A DNA stretch of 64,000 nucleotides from contig CM032230.1 of the NCBI GenBank assembly GCA_019009955.1, forward strand, positions 22,558,001 through 22,622,000, written 5' to 3'. Made by a program: the position numbers and the translations under genes. How positions within the stretch are numbered: position 1 is the first letter of the stretch; every line of letters begins with the position of its first letter. The notes under the pieces are model-generated. The model searched no databases and was not told the origin of the DNA. It saw only the letters and a list, made by a program, of their open reading frames with translations. The DNA is from Riptortus pedestris (lineage: Eukaryota; Arthropoda; Insecta; Hemiptera; Alydidae). This document shows positions 34,146 to 46,157 of this stretch, one piece after another.

Positions 34146-35016
34146 AGGAGATTTCTTTTAAGGGAAAACAGCTATTGAGGTTGTAATCATAACGGGATTT
34201 TCGAAATATTTCTTCAATCCTCGATCCTACCCAGTAAATGACGGCGAAGTTCGTCAAGCAGGGGCTGCGTAAACTAATTTTATTTCCCACGTGAACTTTT
34301 AGAATAATTAAATCTACATACCCGTAACTCTTAACAACCGTCGTGAATGTTAATTGAAGAAACACAAACGGTAATAAGAAATCTTTCAGTCAATTTTAAT
34401 AACCTCCCAACGTCATGCGTCTGAATTGTAAACAAACAGACCAGCCAACCTCAGACAGCTGAATAGATAGATAGAAATATTCTTCTCCGGAAAGAAAAAC
34501 AATTACTGAAATATATTTAAATATAACATATTAAAGTTATTGAAAACAATTTACTATATCTAATACTGTAATTTATAATGAATCAGAATAATGTTTACCT
34601 CAATCACAAATTTTAGTAATCCAAGAACTAAAGACGGGAGGGGGTGGGGCGATCAAGAGAACGTATTTGCATGTATCTCGTATAATAAAGGTCTCTTGAA
34701 AACAATATTTGGTATTTAAGCTTCGAATAAAGTTGTTTATTATATAACAACTTATTGTTAATATGACATGAGCAGAAGTGGGGGGGTTGCCGCCCGCAGA
34801 AAACTAAAAATATGCAAATATCGAGTTTGGTAACAATAAAACAAAAATTGTGACCTCTAGAGTGGTAACACACAAGCATGAATATATATATAATTTTGAA
34901 CGGACCTAATGTTCGTCATCTCCTAGATAGGATCGAATGACATTTGTGGAACTTTTTTCAAAACTCGCGTCAAGAGTACGACCTGAATAGCCAATTTTCC
35001 TTAAAGGAAATCTGCT
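34146..35016 (+). mobile_element. F1 composite with 3' ends at both sides
   Basis: The left end is a reversed 3' terminus (AGGAGATTTCTTTTAAGGGA to AGTAAATGACGGCGAAG). At 34239-34262 it fuses to a forward 5' end (TTCGTCAAGCAGGGGCTGCG). The forward body runs through AGTAATCCAAGAACTAAAGA and a G tract, then GTTTGGTAACAATAAAACAA, a TA tract, and the forward 3' hairpin, ending CTGCT at 35016. The same composite design occurs at 50614-51115. Confidence 0.7.
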
Positions 35017-35040
35017 AAAATGAGGTCCGCTTAAGAAAAC

Positions 35041-35106
<66 letters not shown>

Positions 35107-35112
35107 TTTATA

Positions 35113-35174
<62 letters not shown>

Positions 35175-35366
35175 CCTCTTAACGTTCTAGTGTTCGCAAT
35201 TTCTTTTCTTTTTTTTATAAAAGCTAAAAATCAAGTTCATTAATGGCCGAAATTGGACGCGGGGGGGGGGGGTTAAGAGATGAATTTCGTCATCTCCTGG
35301 TTATGATCGATGGACATTAGAATACAAATTCAATAGCTGGCTTCGCTTAAATGAATCTCCTAAAAT
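35017..35366. mobile_element. F1 fragments around two microsatellites
   Basis: GAGGTCCGCTTAAGAAAACA, then (TA)n(GT)n at 35044-35106 and (TA)n at 35121-35171, then GTTCGCAATTTCTTTTC, TCAAGTTCATTAATGGCCGA and a G tract of about 12 (reverse F1). Then forward 3' text ATTTCGTCATCTCCTGG to AATAGCTGGCTTCGCTTAAA. Confidence 0.7.
35044..35171. repeat. Compound (TA)n(GT)n / (TA)n microsatellite
   Basis: Two TA runs separated by a GT run and TTTATATTATATTTTATA. Confidence 0.97.
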
Positions 35367-35848
35367 TACAGATGACAGAGGTAGACTCATCTAGTACTCT
35401 ACCGAACTCCATGCGCACTGGCTGGACTTGGACCTCTGCTAAAACTTGAGTTTTGGACGGCGATATACAAATTCTGTGAATGTAGTACCTAATCGAACAG
35501 AACAACAATTTATGATGATTAAAAATATAATCTTCACAATTTGACCTGCATAAAAATTTCTTTGACCACAATCAGTATTATGTAGAATGCTCATAATCAT
35601 CCTGTTTGAATAACATTGATATTCTGTAGGTTACCCACCTATTTACTCATTTGACTTATAATATTGCCTATTTTTTTTTTATTCTTAATGTTTCTTTTTT
35701 TATCTACTCTTGTTTTATGATTATTCATGTTTTATTTTTAAAAATGAAGTATATACGATGTAGTATTATTTTTTTAAATAGTCTATACACACTGCATAAT
35801 GTATATTATTAAGGAATATTAAGCTATTTGTTTTTTGTTTTTTTTCAG
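35367..35848. other. Unrecognised AT-rich DNA upstream of the membrane-protein gene
   Basis: No repeat recognised. A TTTTTTTTCAG acceptor at 35838-35848 precedes the ATG exon, so a 5' untranslated exon and promoter probably lie upstream, but I cannot place them. Confidence 0.4.
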
Positions 35849-35901
35849 AATAAGAAATGGCTGTCTTTAACAGGCTAACTTTAATCAAGCTGGTCGAGTT
35901 G
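35849..35901 (+). CDS. Four-TM gene, exon with start codon
   Basis: The acceptor CAG ends at 35848. The 8-nt leader AATAAGAA is followed by ATGG at 35857. Coding part 35857-35901 (15 codons, MAVFNRLTLIKLVEL), donor GTGAGTGA. A splice acceptor directly before the ATG implies an upstream non-coding exon. Confidence 0.8.
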
Positions 35902-36730
35902 GTGAGTGAAGTTTATCTATAAATAAATAGCCCTAATGGCTGAAACCTAAATTTATTTTTGTTTTTACATCCATTTGTAAAAATTTGCCCGTACATCCAT
36001 TTGTACATATCGTGTGCTGAATACAAAACATTTTTTCAACGGTGAATAAAGTAAAATATTTGTAAAATAAAATTACTTACAACAGAAAGAAAAAAGAAAA
36101 GAAAAACAAAAGTAAATTTAGGTTTCAATGATGAATAAATAATTAAGCTAACTGTACTTGAGTTTTAAATAATTCAGGTAGTAATAAATGTCTTCAGCAT
36201 GTTTTATAAATTGGCTATTCTGTTTATAAAATAAAAGTTTTTCCTCAACAGGCTAGTCATATTGTCGGCATTTTAATTCCGTTTTAAATTCTTCTCTTTG
36301 GTCCGTTAGCAGTCTGCAGTCATAGAGCAACTGTCTGTTCAGTAAGTGAAGTCGCAGTAACAGTTGGGTTGACCTATTAGGCCAAACGATTAAAATATGT
36401 GTGAAATTATCTCCGTTACCATACGTCGGATCAAAATATTGTACAGAACCAGTCATATTGAAAACTAAATTTACTATAAATATTGTTCTATGCATTTATT
36501 CTCTATCTTGAATATTAACCGAGATATTTGCATTTTTATTAATCGTAACGGAGGAAATGAGACCGGCTAACTTCGGGTCTAGTCGTGAGTTTCCGTCAAA
36601 AGCTATTTCGGCCGTTTCCGTAACTGCTTGTCTCTCGTGAAATTTCTCTATTGTAAAACTTCACGTTGGAAATCTGCTTAGTTTACGCAGCCCCTGCGTG
36701 ACAGACTTTTTATATAAATAAATATATAAT

Positions 36731-36762
<32 letters not shown>

Positions 36763-39700
36763 CATACATATATAATACCCACACAAATTTCAACTAAATG
36801 CATCAAAATGAATAGTGGTCCATAGTTTGGTCTTTCGAAACGACCTATAGTAATGGCATACTCTCTAAAGGAAATCCGCTGAAGACATTAAAAAGTAAAA
36901 CTCTTGGAAAGGATCGATTGCGTTTGTTTTGTTTTTTTCTGTAAGCGACAGCTTTCTAGATAATTATTTTAATAATGACATCTTGAACGGATGCATTCAG
37001 TTCCAGTCAATTATGGCTCCATGAATGACTGACTGCCCTTTACGTCAGAATGCAACAGAACAAGGTGTTTAAACAATTGTAGCGTGAATCCTGCAACCCG
37101 TTGAAATTGCTGGAGATTGGTAAAATTCCACAATATAGCTGAGCATCGACGTTGGAATTTCGCGTTTTGCCTCACAGCTACGCCTTTAGGATTAAACGTT
37201 CCGAGTGAAGTTCCATAATGGCTAAAACTGGCTCAATAGTGGGAGCTTACGGAAAGCGTGAATGTCAAATCTAAATATGTCCGTTATTATAGTACTAATG
37301 TAAAATTGTTATTACACCATTCTTCTTGTTCGAGTTATTTCGTACTATTGGAAATATATATTGGGCTATTTTTTAGCTCACGAGCAATCCCCTCATGAGA
37401 TTTCACAAAATCCTATTACCAGCTTAAATATCTCTTATTATTTACTTCCAATACGGAAACTACAGAATATAAAGTAAAATGAGGTAAATCCATGACGCTT
37501 TTAGTAGCACAACTGCATTTAGGCTTTATCCATTTAATGGAAAGGGCTCTATCCTCAGATTCGTAAATTAAAATACTTCAATGATGTCTATTTGCAGATT
37601 CCCGTTAAGGAAAATCAGCTATTGAAGTTAACTTTCTAAAACTGTCTTCAAAATATCCATGTTCAAAACTGTAATTTGTAAATTAACGCTCTAACGGTCG
37701 ACATTTTTATTTAATCGTTACCATTCTCGAGATTTTATCGTTTTCTGTAAAACTCTAAATCTAGTTCGTTCACGTCGAAATTAGACAAGTGAGAGGGTTG
37801 GATTTCGAAAATTCAGAATATCTCCATTATTATGTCGGACCAAACAAATTACAACCAATCATATTACAAATTAAATTTTGTTATATACATATTTTCTTTA
37901 GTTGAACGTTAACCAAAATATTTGGAGTTTTTATTTTTCAGTATGCAGTAAACCCCCACTTCTAGGCATTGCTTGTCAACAATAAGCCAAAGTATCATAA
38001 AAGGTCTTATTCCATCCGAGTGTAAATAACAAATATGGTTTTAACGAGCCATTATTATGTTAGACAAATATGGATTATACAAATCCATGTTTACATGTAT
38101 GTAACCTGTGATCTTACCCAACCCAATATTTAACTGTTTCAGACAACACTAAAAATTGTTTTCATTAATTTCTGAACTTGAACCAGGGGGCTTTACATGG
38201 GAGGGGGACGGGATTAAATAATTCAAAATATCTCCGACATTGAGAGTCTGATGTCAACCAACTATCTTGTTAAACTATTTATATTCTTTATTTGTTCTAT
38301 GCATTTTTTCGTAACTCAAATATTAAGCAAGTGTTCTTTCTTTTATTCGGATTCTCTGCCACATCCTTTGCTTCTCTACTACATTCAAGGAATTATCAAT
38401 AGTGCAAAGGTGAAGCGTTTCATCCCTAAAAGCATACATTTAAATTTACTGTACATCTTATATGGTAGACGGAGAGTGTTAAATATCTCCCTCAATCATG
38501 TACAGTCCTCCTTGAACCATAGATCTCGTATCTCTCAAACTCTTCGAAGTTCCAGAAAACATTTTAGTTGAATGTGTTCAGTTCCACACCAAACCAAAAC
38601 TTTATACCGAAATTCAGATTTCATGGCCGCCTGAGCCCTAAAGATTCTGTTACCACCTCTTGTATTTAAAGCAAGCAAACTTTGATTGTTTCTACTTTTA
38701 TGCTAAACTCCAAAAAAAGTGTTGGTCATTACATGGGTTTCAGTATATGACAATGATAGAAAAAATTTAATGAGAAAGTTTTAATTTTTCTCCTTTTTAC
38801 ATAGTGATTTATCGTCATGCAATTATGTTATTTCTTTTAGTCACGCATCAGTTTTTAAGTGAGTATATTTTTACTCGGGTATTTTTTTATCAAGCTGAAT
38901 ATTGAGTATGAAAAGCCATATCAAATGTAAATATTTTAGCCATTTTTACTTAAAATACAAATACAAATTTAATTTAATATGATATAAATGTTGATGTAAC
39001 TTTTTCTGGCATTACTTGTTAAAACTGATTTATTGTACCTATTACAGCACCTTATATTTGATTCTAGTGCTTGGCGATTGCTATCTTCTGGCTCCACTAC
39101 AATACTTTCGAGAGTGAGCATGTGAAGCTGTTTGTGGAGAGCACTACTTTTATGGGATTCCTAGTTGTAGTTGTTGGAACTTTCCTTGGACTAATCACTG
39201 GTAGCCCTGTCAACAAGACTGTAGTAAGTATACTTAATTCAAATTTCTATTTAAGAAATTAATGTACATGTTATTCATCTGAGCCGAACCAGACTTCCAC
39301 AATTTTCTAGCAAGGGTGGGTCATATATACTCTTAAATCCAGGGAAAATCCACAATGTAAAGAACACAAAGATATAATGATGCCTAAACACTCTTGGTAG
39401 ATACCATGGCCACCCTCAAAATACATATTATTAAAGGGAGGCTTGATGATAATTATAATATTTCAAGTTAGAAAACTATATACTATAATCAATATTGAAT
39501 ACATTTTATTTAAATATTTCTTTATTTTTTTTTATTAATACATCATCCTTACCTTTTCAGTCATGGTGAAAGCTATGACTTAAAACTAAATTCCCAACTG
39601 CATTTAACACTTTCAATATTTTATTGATAATTTGCTAATTGTTGCAATTTTAAATTTTGTGAATGAAACATGGTAATTTAACATTTTAGAGAACTAGTAT

Positions 39701-42483
39701 ATTATATGCAGTTTGCTGAGCATATGAGTTTATCCTAAGAGGGGGTTGTAAGGCAGGTATATATATATATGTTTGTATGATTGAAAGAAAATATGTAATA
39801 CAAAAGAGAAAGTTTTAATTTTGTAGACTTTATTATACAAAATTTGTTTCGCCAATTAATGTCAAACTTTACTTTACCAGAAAATGGTTACCTCGTTTTA
39901 TTTAAGAAATATTTCTAATAATTAGTTTAATTATGAAGTAAGGAAAATTTAAAATTCACTTTTATATTCTCGAGACTTTCTTTCCCAGCTTAAGAACAGA
40001 AATAGTTTTGTCATCAATGATTATTTCCCTCTAAAAAACACTTTCTTAATTTATACAGAAAAGGTTTATTTTTTCTATTGTCTAATACACATTTTGATTA
40101 GTTTTATTAATTTTGTTTTAATATATTATACATAGAATTTTGTCTATGGAATCCCTAATTCTACCAATGATTTTTTTTTAACTGATATTGAACAATTTTT
40201 AGAAAATAATACTTCTTATTTTTCTGTCCTTTCATTGATATTATTTTGTCTTTGAATGTGTGCAATTGGATTCATGGTTTCTTAAAACACTTAATTGATA
40301 AAAATGTGTCTGGCCACTTTTATCTGAATATGTGAACGCCCACACTCTCGCCTACATTAGCCCTATTAAAGCTTATGTCAGGGACTACAATAGCACAATG
40401 AGTTCAGAGTTATTTTCTTGACAAACATTATCAACATTACTCAGCCTCACTATAACTGATAAAAAACAATTGTTTATAAAACACTATGAATACAAGTCGT
40501 CTGTTAAAATAAACTATTTTATATAGTGTGTGTAAATAAAATAATACTAGAGATATTAAAAATTATAAATGGTATGTATTTTATGAGCAGAGCTTTTTAA
40601 ATATTAGTGGATTGATGGAGCTGTCAAAAGTCTTTCCTTGAAACCTTGCATCTGTTGTCAAAATTGCACTATTTTATTGTACTTCAAAAAATGTATGAAG
40701 CAACATTTCATAACAATTTCCAGAATATATATAATTCAAAATAAGTGGAGTAAGCATGATTTAAGGAATTAATAGAATTGAGGAATATAAACTTCAGCGA
40801 TAAAAGGATTTCACAGTAATGAAAGTAGCAAAGAACAATTATAAACCCTATACAGCTTTTTGTGTGCTCAACTCAACCACTACCACATACATATAAACTC
40901 CTTACGGCACAAACGAACTAATTGTTTCATTTGTTTGAACCAGCTATTTTTTGGTTTAATATGCATTCATGAAATTGTATTTAATTCGTGCTGCATCTAG
41001 TATGTTTTATTTATTTAATATTTGTATGTGTTTGTGCACTTATGTGTATTATTTCTTGAATTTTATATTGTGTTTTCTTCCAGACCTGAAAGAATAGACA
41101 GCCTTTTTTGAGAAATCTTCAATTAAATTCACAATTCAATAAATAAGGCCACATGTACATAATTCAAAATATACAGAGTATAAATAGGTAGAGGTTCATG
41201 ACATCACAGTGGGAATCTAATAGGAATGATCTGAAGTTCGAATCCTCAGAATAGTACATTAAGTTTTCTTAAGCTGAGCTATTTTCAGGCTATTTTGCTG
41301 GTTTTCTATTCATTTCTCTGGAATTCACTCAAAATCATGAGATACTTTAGGATAACACTACTTCAGATTAGTATTTGAATTCTACTTAGGGATGAGAAAC
41401 TTGAATAATACTTAGATTAAATAGTATAGTATATTGGTATAATAATACTTGGATTAAGTATACATCGATCAAAAAAAGGTGAGACAAGACATGATAGCTT
41501 CATGTTTTCCCACCAAATTAAGTCAACTCTTAATATTAAGAAAGAAAATGTCCAAAAGTGATTCTTTTTCTCTCGTTTCACTCTAATGTCTCAAGAGAGA
41601 CACCAGATATAGAATTTGGAAAGTTCAAAGGGTCCCAATGCTTGCACCCCACAAAAACCCCAAGGCTTTAACCATCTCTTCAATAAGGCAAAGGTGTTAA
41701 TTTATAAAGTGATCAGTAAAATAAGGTTTTATAGGAGGGTTAAAATAAGGGGAAGGAGTACAAAAGACCACTCCTAGGCTATAAGAGAAAAGTCCATCAC
41801 ACAGGGGCTGGGTAAACTAAGCATATTTCACACTTGTGCCATGTATTTCAATTTATCTCAAAAAGTAAAAGTTCAATGAAAACAATATTTGGTATTTATG
41901 CTTCAAATAATGTGCATCATAATATAACAGCTTATTGTTAAGACTGAAAACTATAAAATGCAAATATCTCGGTTAATTATCAAGATAGTGTAAATATGTA
42001 CATAACAACATTTATATAACATTGCATTCACAATAAGATTGGTTCTACACAATATTTCGATCTGATGCATAATAACAGATATATAAATATCGAGTTTGGT
42101 AACGATTAAACCAAAATTGCGACCTCTAGAGAGGTAATAGCCAGGGGGGGCTTAAGGGCCGGGCAACCCGGGCGACTGCCCGGGGCGACGCAGCCAGGGG
42201 GCAACCAAACGCCCAAATAGTGAAAAATTTTGTTTTCGATTTTATAAAGTTAATATTTTGTATTCTCTTGCGTAAATTTCTTTTATAAACTTTTTTAATA
42301 TAAGCTAACTCAAAAACACACGATGTATTACGTATAGCCTACTATAATGTATGCAAAAAGGTGATGGCCTACATACTTTTTCAGCAATCTTATCTTTTCA
42401 CTTGAAAATATGATAATATTTTGATTGATAACTACCACTTAAGATGTCTCAAAACTCAGTATTCTAAGCCCTATTTTGAACAA

Positions 42484-42531
<48 letters not shown>

Positions 42532-44219
42532 TTTTAAACGCATCTCATTTTTGTCATCTACTAGGTAGGATCGACAGATATTTGAAGGTATTTTTCAAAA
42601 TTATTTTTCGAATACAACCTCAATAGCTGATTTCCCTCAAGGGAAATCTGCTAAAAGTTTAGTAATTAACAAATTTGAATGTTTGATAGTTCTGTCTAGT
42701 TGGAGTCACAAATAAACCTCAACTAATGGATTAGCATGATAACCTGATGCTATATGTGCTATTAAATTGAACTGATTGAGGTGGCTGGCTCTTATTGAAA
42801 GAGAATATAAGTTCATAACAGGGAACTGGCTACTGACTGAATTCAGTGGTCTATCATCCAAGCACTGAAATACTTGGGTATTAGTTGACTTTAAGGCACC
42901 CAGGGCCTAGTCGTAATTGGCTACCTACAGGTTAACAGTTCTGGAAAGACAATTATGTGAAATTATTACACAACTTACAAACTAACTGTTAGTTGTCTTG
43001 TTTAACCATAACATCATATTCATAGATGTTTAACAAGGACAATAAAGAGGAAGTGCTTCCGAGCATAGTATTATAAATTACTAAAGATAGGGTCCATTAT
43101 AACGAACACAAATACAGTATGCTGTTCAGGCATATTGTTAAATATTTCCTGTAATTACTAGAAGCAAGAAGGCATGACCGGATATATAGCTCTGACCAAG
43201 CAACACTAAAACTGTATTAAGCTAGTTCAATGACAATGTTTAATAGCATGTATAATAGGTCAATAAATGTAATAGCTCTTGATTGGTGTCGTTACAATAG
43301 TTAGGTAGGAAATTCAGAGAGGATGAGAAAGGTTCTACAAGTTCGTTAATCTTTAAAATCAGTCTTAGAAACTGCATTTATAAATTTGGTATAGTTAATT
43401 CATAGATTTTATTATGAATCTTGTAAAATAAAAATTACAAAAAACAGCCAAGTGTTTAGAATTTTTTTTTACATTTTTCTTTACCAACAGAAAAAAAAAA
43501 TCCTCCAGTTACTATGCATGTAGTACTACTGTAAATATTCTATAATATTTTTCGAAATTATTCCTACCCCTTCTTCAAATATCAACTTTGAATTGGAAGT
43601 ACTGACCCCTAAATATCAATGTGAAGCCAACACTTGGAAAGTTGATTCCTGAGTATTAATAATACCCTTTTAAAAATAAGAAATATAAGTAATATTGCAT
43701 ATATATGAATAATTTATAGAATTTTTCAGAAAAGTTTTAGTAAACGATGAAGATCTTAAAAACATTTGGTTTTAAGAGATGAATATGGTGTCATGATCTG
43801 AACTGTTATGTGGGCGTTAAATCAAATTGAATCACCTCAGCACATAAGAAAAAAAATCCTATCCAAGATAAAAAAAGACTCTAACCATAAAATTTACATA
43901 CTGATTATCATTAGTTGGTTAAAACAGAAAAATGGGAAAATTATATTTTCAATGAAACTTTGAATTTAAATATTTTGTTATAGCTCTTGGATTTATTGTT
44001 TTAATAAACATTTTTTGTTTTATTTTTCTACAGGACATGTACTTCTGTGTTGCTGGTGCCGTTCTCTACATTGCAAGTGGTTCATTAACCATCCAACACT
44101 TCCAAGGATGGACATTCCGCAGCTCTGTAAGCAACATGGGTCTCACCAAAGGATCTCTAGCCATTATTCAAGGAGTAATTTTCCTTATTGATGGATTTTT
44201 CACATTCAAAGCTGAATAA
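35857..44219 (+). CDS. Small four-transmembrane (MARVEL-like) protein, 3 coding exons
   Basis: Joining 35857-35901, 39068-39223 and 44034-44219 gives an uninterrupted 128-residue protein; every junction is phase 0 with GT...AG ends (donors GTGAGT and GTAAGT; acceptors TTCTAG and TTCTACAG). Predicted membrane segments are near residues 8-25, 42-59, 69-88 and 105-124, with short loops, no signal peptide and a short cytoplasmic FKAE end. The start MAVFNRLTLIKLVEL, the SPVNK loop after TM2, the FCVAGAVLYIASGSL segment and the KGSLAIIQGVIFLIDG segment resemble small MARVEL-like four-pass proteins that I know from insects only as uncharacterised families; smooth-septate-junction proteins such as Snakeskin have a similar layout but different motifs. 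Function is not known to me. Intron 1 holds F1 copies; intron 2 holds an F1 copy with a hAT-like insert. Confidence 0.85.
36390..36706 (-). mobile_element. F1 5' half in intron 1
   Basis: Reversed F1: TATCTCCGTTACCATACGTC, TTCTCTATCTTGAATATTAA, CTCTATTGTAAAACTTCACG, GGAAATCTGCTTAGTTTACG, ending ACAGAC at 36706 with a T-run after it. A TA microsatellite follows at about 36730-36775. Confidence 0.8.
37593..38345 (-). mobile_element. F1 copy in intron 1, 5' end diverged
   Basis: GCAGATTCCCGTTAAGGAAA, AAAATATCCATGTTCAAAAC, TAACGGTCGACATTTTTATT, CTAGTTCGTTCACGTCGAAA, GAATATCTCCATTATTATGT, AACCCCCACTTCTAGGC and ATATTTAACTG, then a second segment with a GGGAGGGGGACGGG tract to AACTCAAATATTAAGCAAG. 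No long microsatellite. Confidence 0.75.
39068..39223 (+). CDS. Four-TM gene, exon 2
   Basis: 156 bp, 52 codons, phase 0 at both ends. Encodes the rest of TM1, the extracellular loop (FESEHVKLFVEST), TM2 and the SPVNKTV loop. Acceptor ATTCTAG, donor GTAAGTAT. An apparent start at 39071 is TTG and lies inside the exon. Confidence 0.85.
39224..41791. other. Intron 2, first part; repeat-poor
   Basis: AT-rich intronic DNA. Near 41195-41260 a B-box-like GAAGTTCGAATCCTC could be a tRNA-derived relic. No other family recognised. Confidence 0.5.
41792..42652 (+). mobile_element. F1 copy in intron 2, with internal insert
   Basis: The 5' end GTCCATCACACAGGGGCTG with TAAGCATATTTC. The body follows the F1 order to GCGACCTCTAGAGAGGTAAT (42120-42139), then a foreign GC-rich/AT-rich segment. 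F1 resumes with a TA tract (42486-42526), CATTTTTGTCATCTACTAGG and the hairpin GATTTCCCTCAAGGGAAATC, ending CTGCT at 42652. Confidence 0.85.
42139..42480 (+). mobile_element. Possible hAT-like non-autonomous insert
   Basis: It begins CCAGGGGGGGCTTAAGGGCC, with CCGGGCAACCCGGGCGACTG and CCCGGGGCG, which resembles the CAGGG-type ends of a widespread group of hAT MITEs. A degenerate complement (CTAAGCCCTA) lies near 42466. No convincing 8-bp duplication was seen, so the right boundary is approximate. Confidence 0.4.
42653..44033. other. Intron 2, second part; repeat-poor
   Basis: No repeat family recognised. Ends in the branch/polypyrimidine region of the exon 3 acceptor. Confidence 0.5.
44034..44219 (+). 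CDS. Four-TM gene, last coding exon
   Basis: 186 bp including TAA. The acceptor TTTTTCTACAG is preceded by a T-rich tract. Encodes TM3, the loop QHFQGWTFRSSVSNMG and TM4. The ATG at 44037 is internal; the Asp codon before it belongs to the exon. Confidence 0.87.
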   Translation, partial: DMYFCVAGAVLYIASGSLTIQHFQGWTFRSSVSNMGLTKGSLAIIQGVIFLIDGFFTFKAE

Positions 44220-45760
44220 TTATTTTTTATGTCCTATTGAAGACTTTGAGTGGCTGCCCCTCTTAAAAAGTTTCTTCTGAAATGGGTTTGCAGGATTCCT
44301 TAAAACAACAGTTTGTCTTCTAAGTATATTTCATATTAAAGGATTTACCAATCAAATTTAGGACAAAATAATGATGAATGAATTAAGTGTGAAAACCTTT
44401 GTAAAACAACAGAGTTATCTTTTTAGTAACTATACTATTTGAAATTTATATCTCCTCCAAAATTATATACAATTCTCTATGACATTTAGATGGATGCTAA
44501 CCTAACTTTCTATTAGATTCATATTGATAAACTTATGAATGTAAATTGAAAAATGATGAAAAAATGCTAATTTTTTTAAAAATCTGTATTGATGAATATC
44601 CTTCACATTTTCATGTCAGGGAAAAATAAAATGTCCTAAAATATTTTCTGAAATAATAAGCTACTATTAAATAATCAATATGAAAGACAGAGAGAGAAAT
44701 AATGTTACGATCAAAAATAGTGATTTCCCATTATAACATATTCCTGAATAAATTATAAACTATTTTATGATAAAATTGGTAATTGTTATCATTTTTGTAA
44801 ATTTTCACTTCTTTTCATTTCACATAAATTCACTTCTTTTTTTTTTTAACATTCCAAGGAAGTAGAAAAAATTCCATTACTTGCATGCTCATCATACTAG
44901 GAGTTTTTCATTGATTAGGGGCCCAGGAATGCTAAGGAGCTCTTTCTGTAGTAATGATACTGGCGCATTCTACCTCCTTCATTTAGAACTTTCTCAACAC
45001 ATCAGTTAATATATAAAAAAAAAATTTCAGTAAGACAGTTCCTCTAAACACAAAGTTAAAAAAATAACTGTTAGTATAAGGAAAAACTGTAAATTATATT
45101 TCAATATGAATACTTCAAATATAATTAATAATTTAAATGACCATATTAAAGTAAATACACAAAGGAAATGTGAAGATTTAAATGAAATGAAAATTAAAAA
45201 GCATTTTCCCATTTTTGGGAAGAATATTTATTCAATTTTTTTAATTGACCTTAACAAAAAAATATTGAAAAACATCCTTTACCAATTCTTTGAAAATGGA
45301 TTTCAGTATTAAATATTTCATTGTATTCCATGGCCATTTGGCTTTTACAAACCAAAAATGATCATATCTTAGCATTACTAATGACAACATATCCAAGTAC
45401 TATACTTCACAATTTTTTTTTGTTACAGTAAAACCTCAATATTAAGGTAAACAAAATGTTTACAGTAATAAAATTGTACATTTAATTAAATTAAGGACTA
45501 ATACTATAAGATAGTTATAAATGTATATATTTTTTTAATAAAAATTCACAAAGTTTGTACCTGTGTCCAATTTGTCTGTATATTTTTGTAACATTTTTAG
45601 GAACTAAGCATGTCTTCTAGCTTTAATTGTATTCTTCTTTCTTAACAATAGTTTTTTAAAAGTATTTATTATTATTTTTTGTGACTTTAAAGAAAATTTT
45701 AAAAAAAAAGTATTGTGTTTTCTCAATAAAGTTTTTGTTATGAAAGTTATTTTATTAAAT
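44220..45760 (+). other. Probable 3' UTR of the four-TM gene
   Basis: No repeats for about 1.9 kb after the stop codon. Candidate poly(A) signals AATAAA at 44635-44640, 45537-45542 and 45725-45730; the last is followed by a T/GT-rich stretch (GTTTTTGTTATG). Which is used cannot be seen from sequence alone. Confidence 0.5.
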
Positions 45761-46157
45761 ATCCCAAAACATTAATACATTAATTAATTATAGTTTTAAT
45801 TTAATTTAGTTTTTAATTATTTATGTGATTCACAATTCTTGTGTGCTCTTCATAAGGCTTCATGACTGAAAAATAAGACATCATCCAAGTTTGTTTCTTG
45901 ATATATTTCATACACTGTCTGGCAAGAACTATAACATTAAATATTTTTATACATATATAATATTGATATTATATACGTGTAAAATGACACTATACTCAAA
46001 CATCTAAAAAATATATATATTTTTTTATATTTAACTAAAAACTTCTACCTGATGAAGATGAAGGGACAAATGCTTCAAAGTTTCTTCTAATTCTTAATCT
46101 TTGTTATTGTGACCTACTTTTTTTTCTATATGAAAGGCTTCATTTTATTTGGGTAAT

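Noticed and set aside
38251..38571. 106-residue ORF in intron 1 of the four-TM gene
   Set aside because: Its first third is reversed F1 sequence; the rest matches nothing known and has no splice context.
45106..45312. 68-residue lysine/asparagine-rich ORF downstream of the four-TM gene
   Set aside because: Low-complexity composition expected from AT-rich DNA, and overlapped by an ORF on the other strand. More likely 3' UTR.
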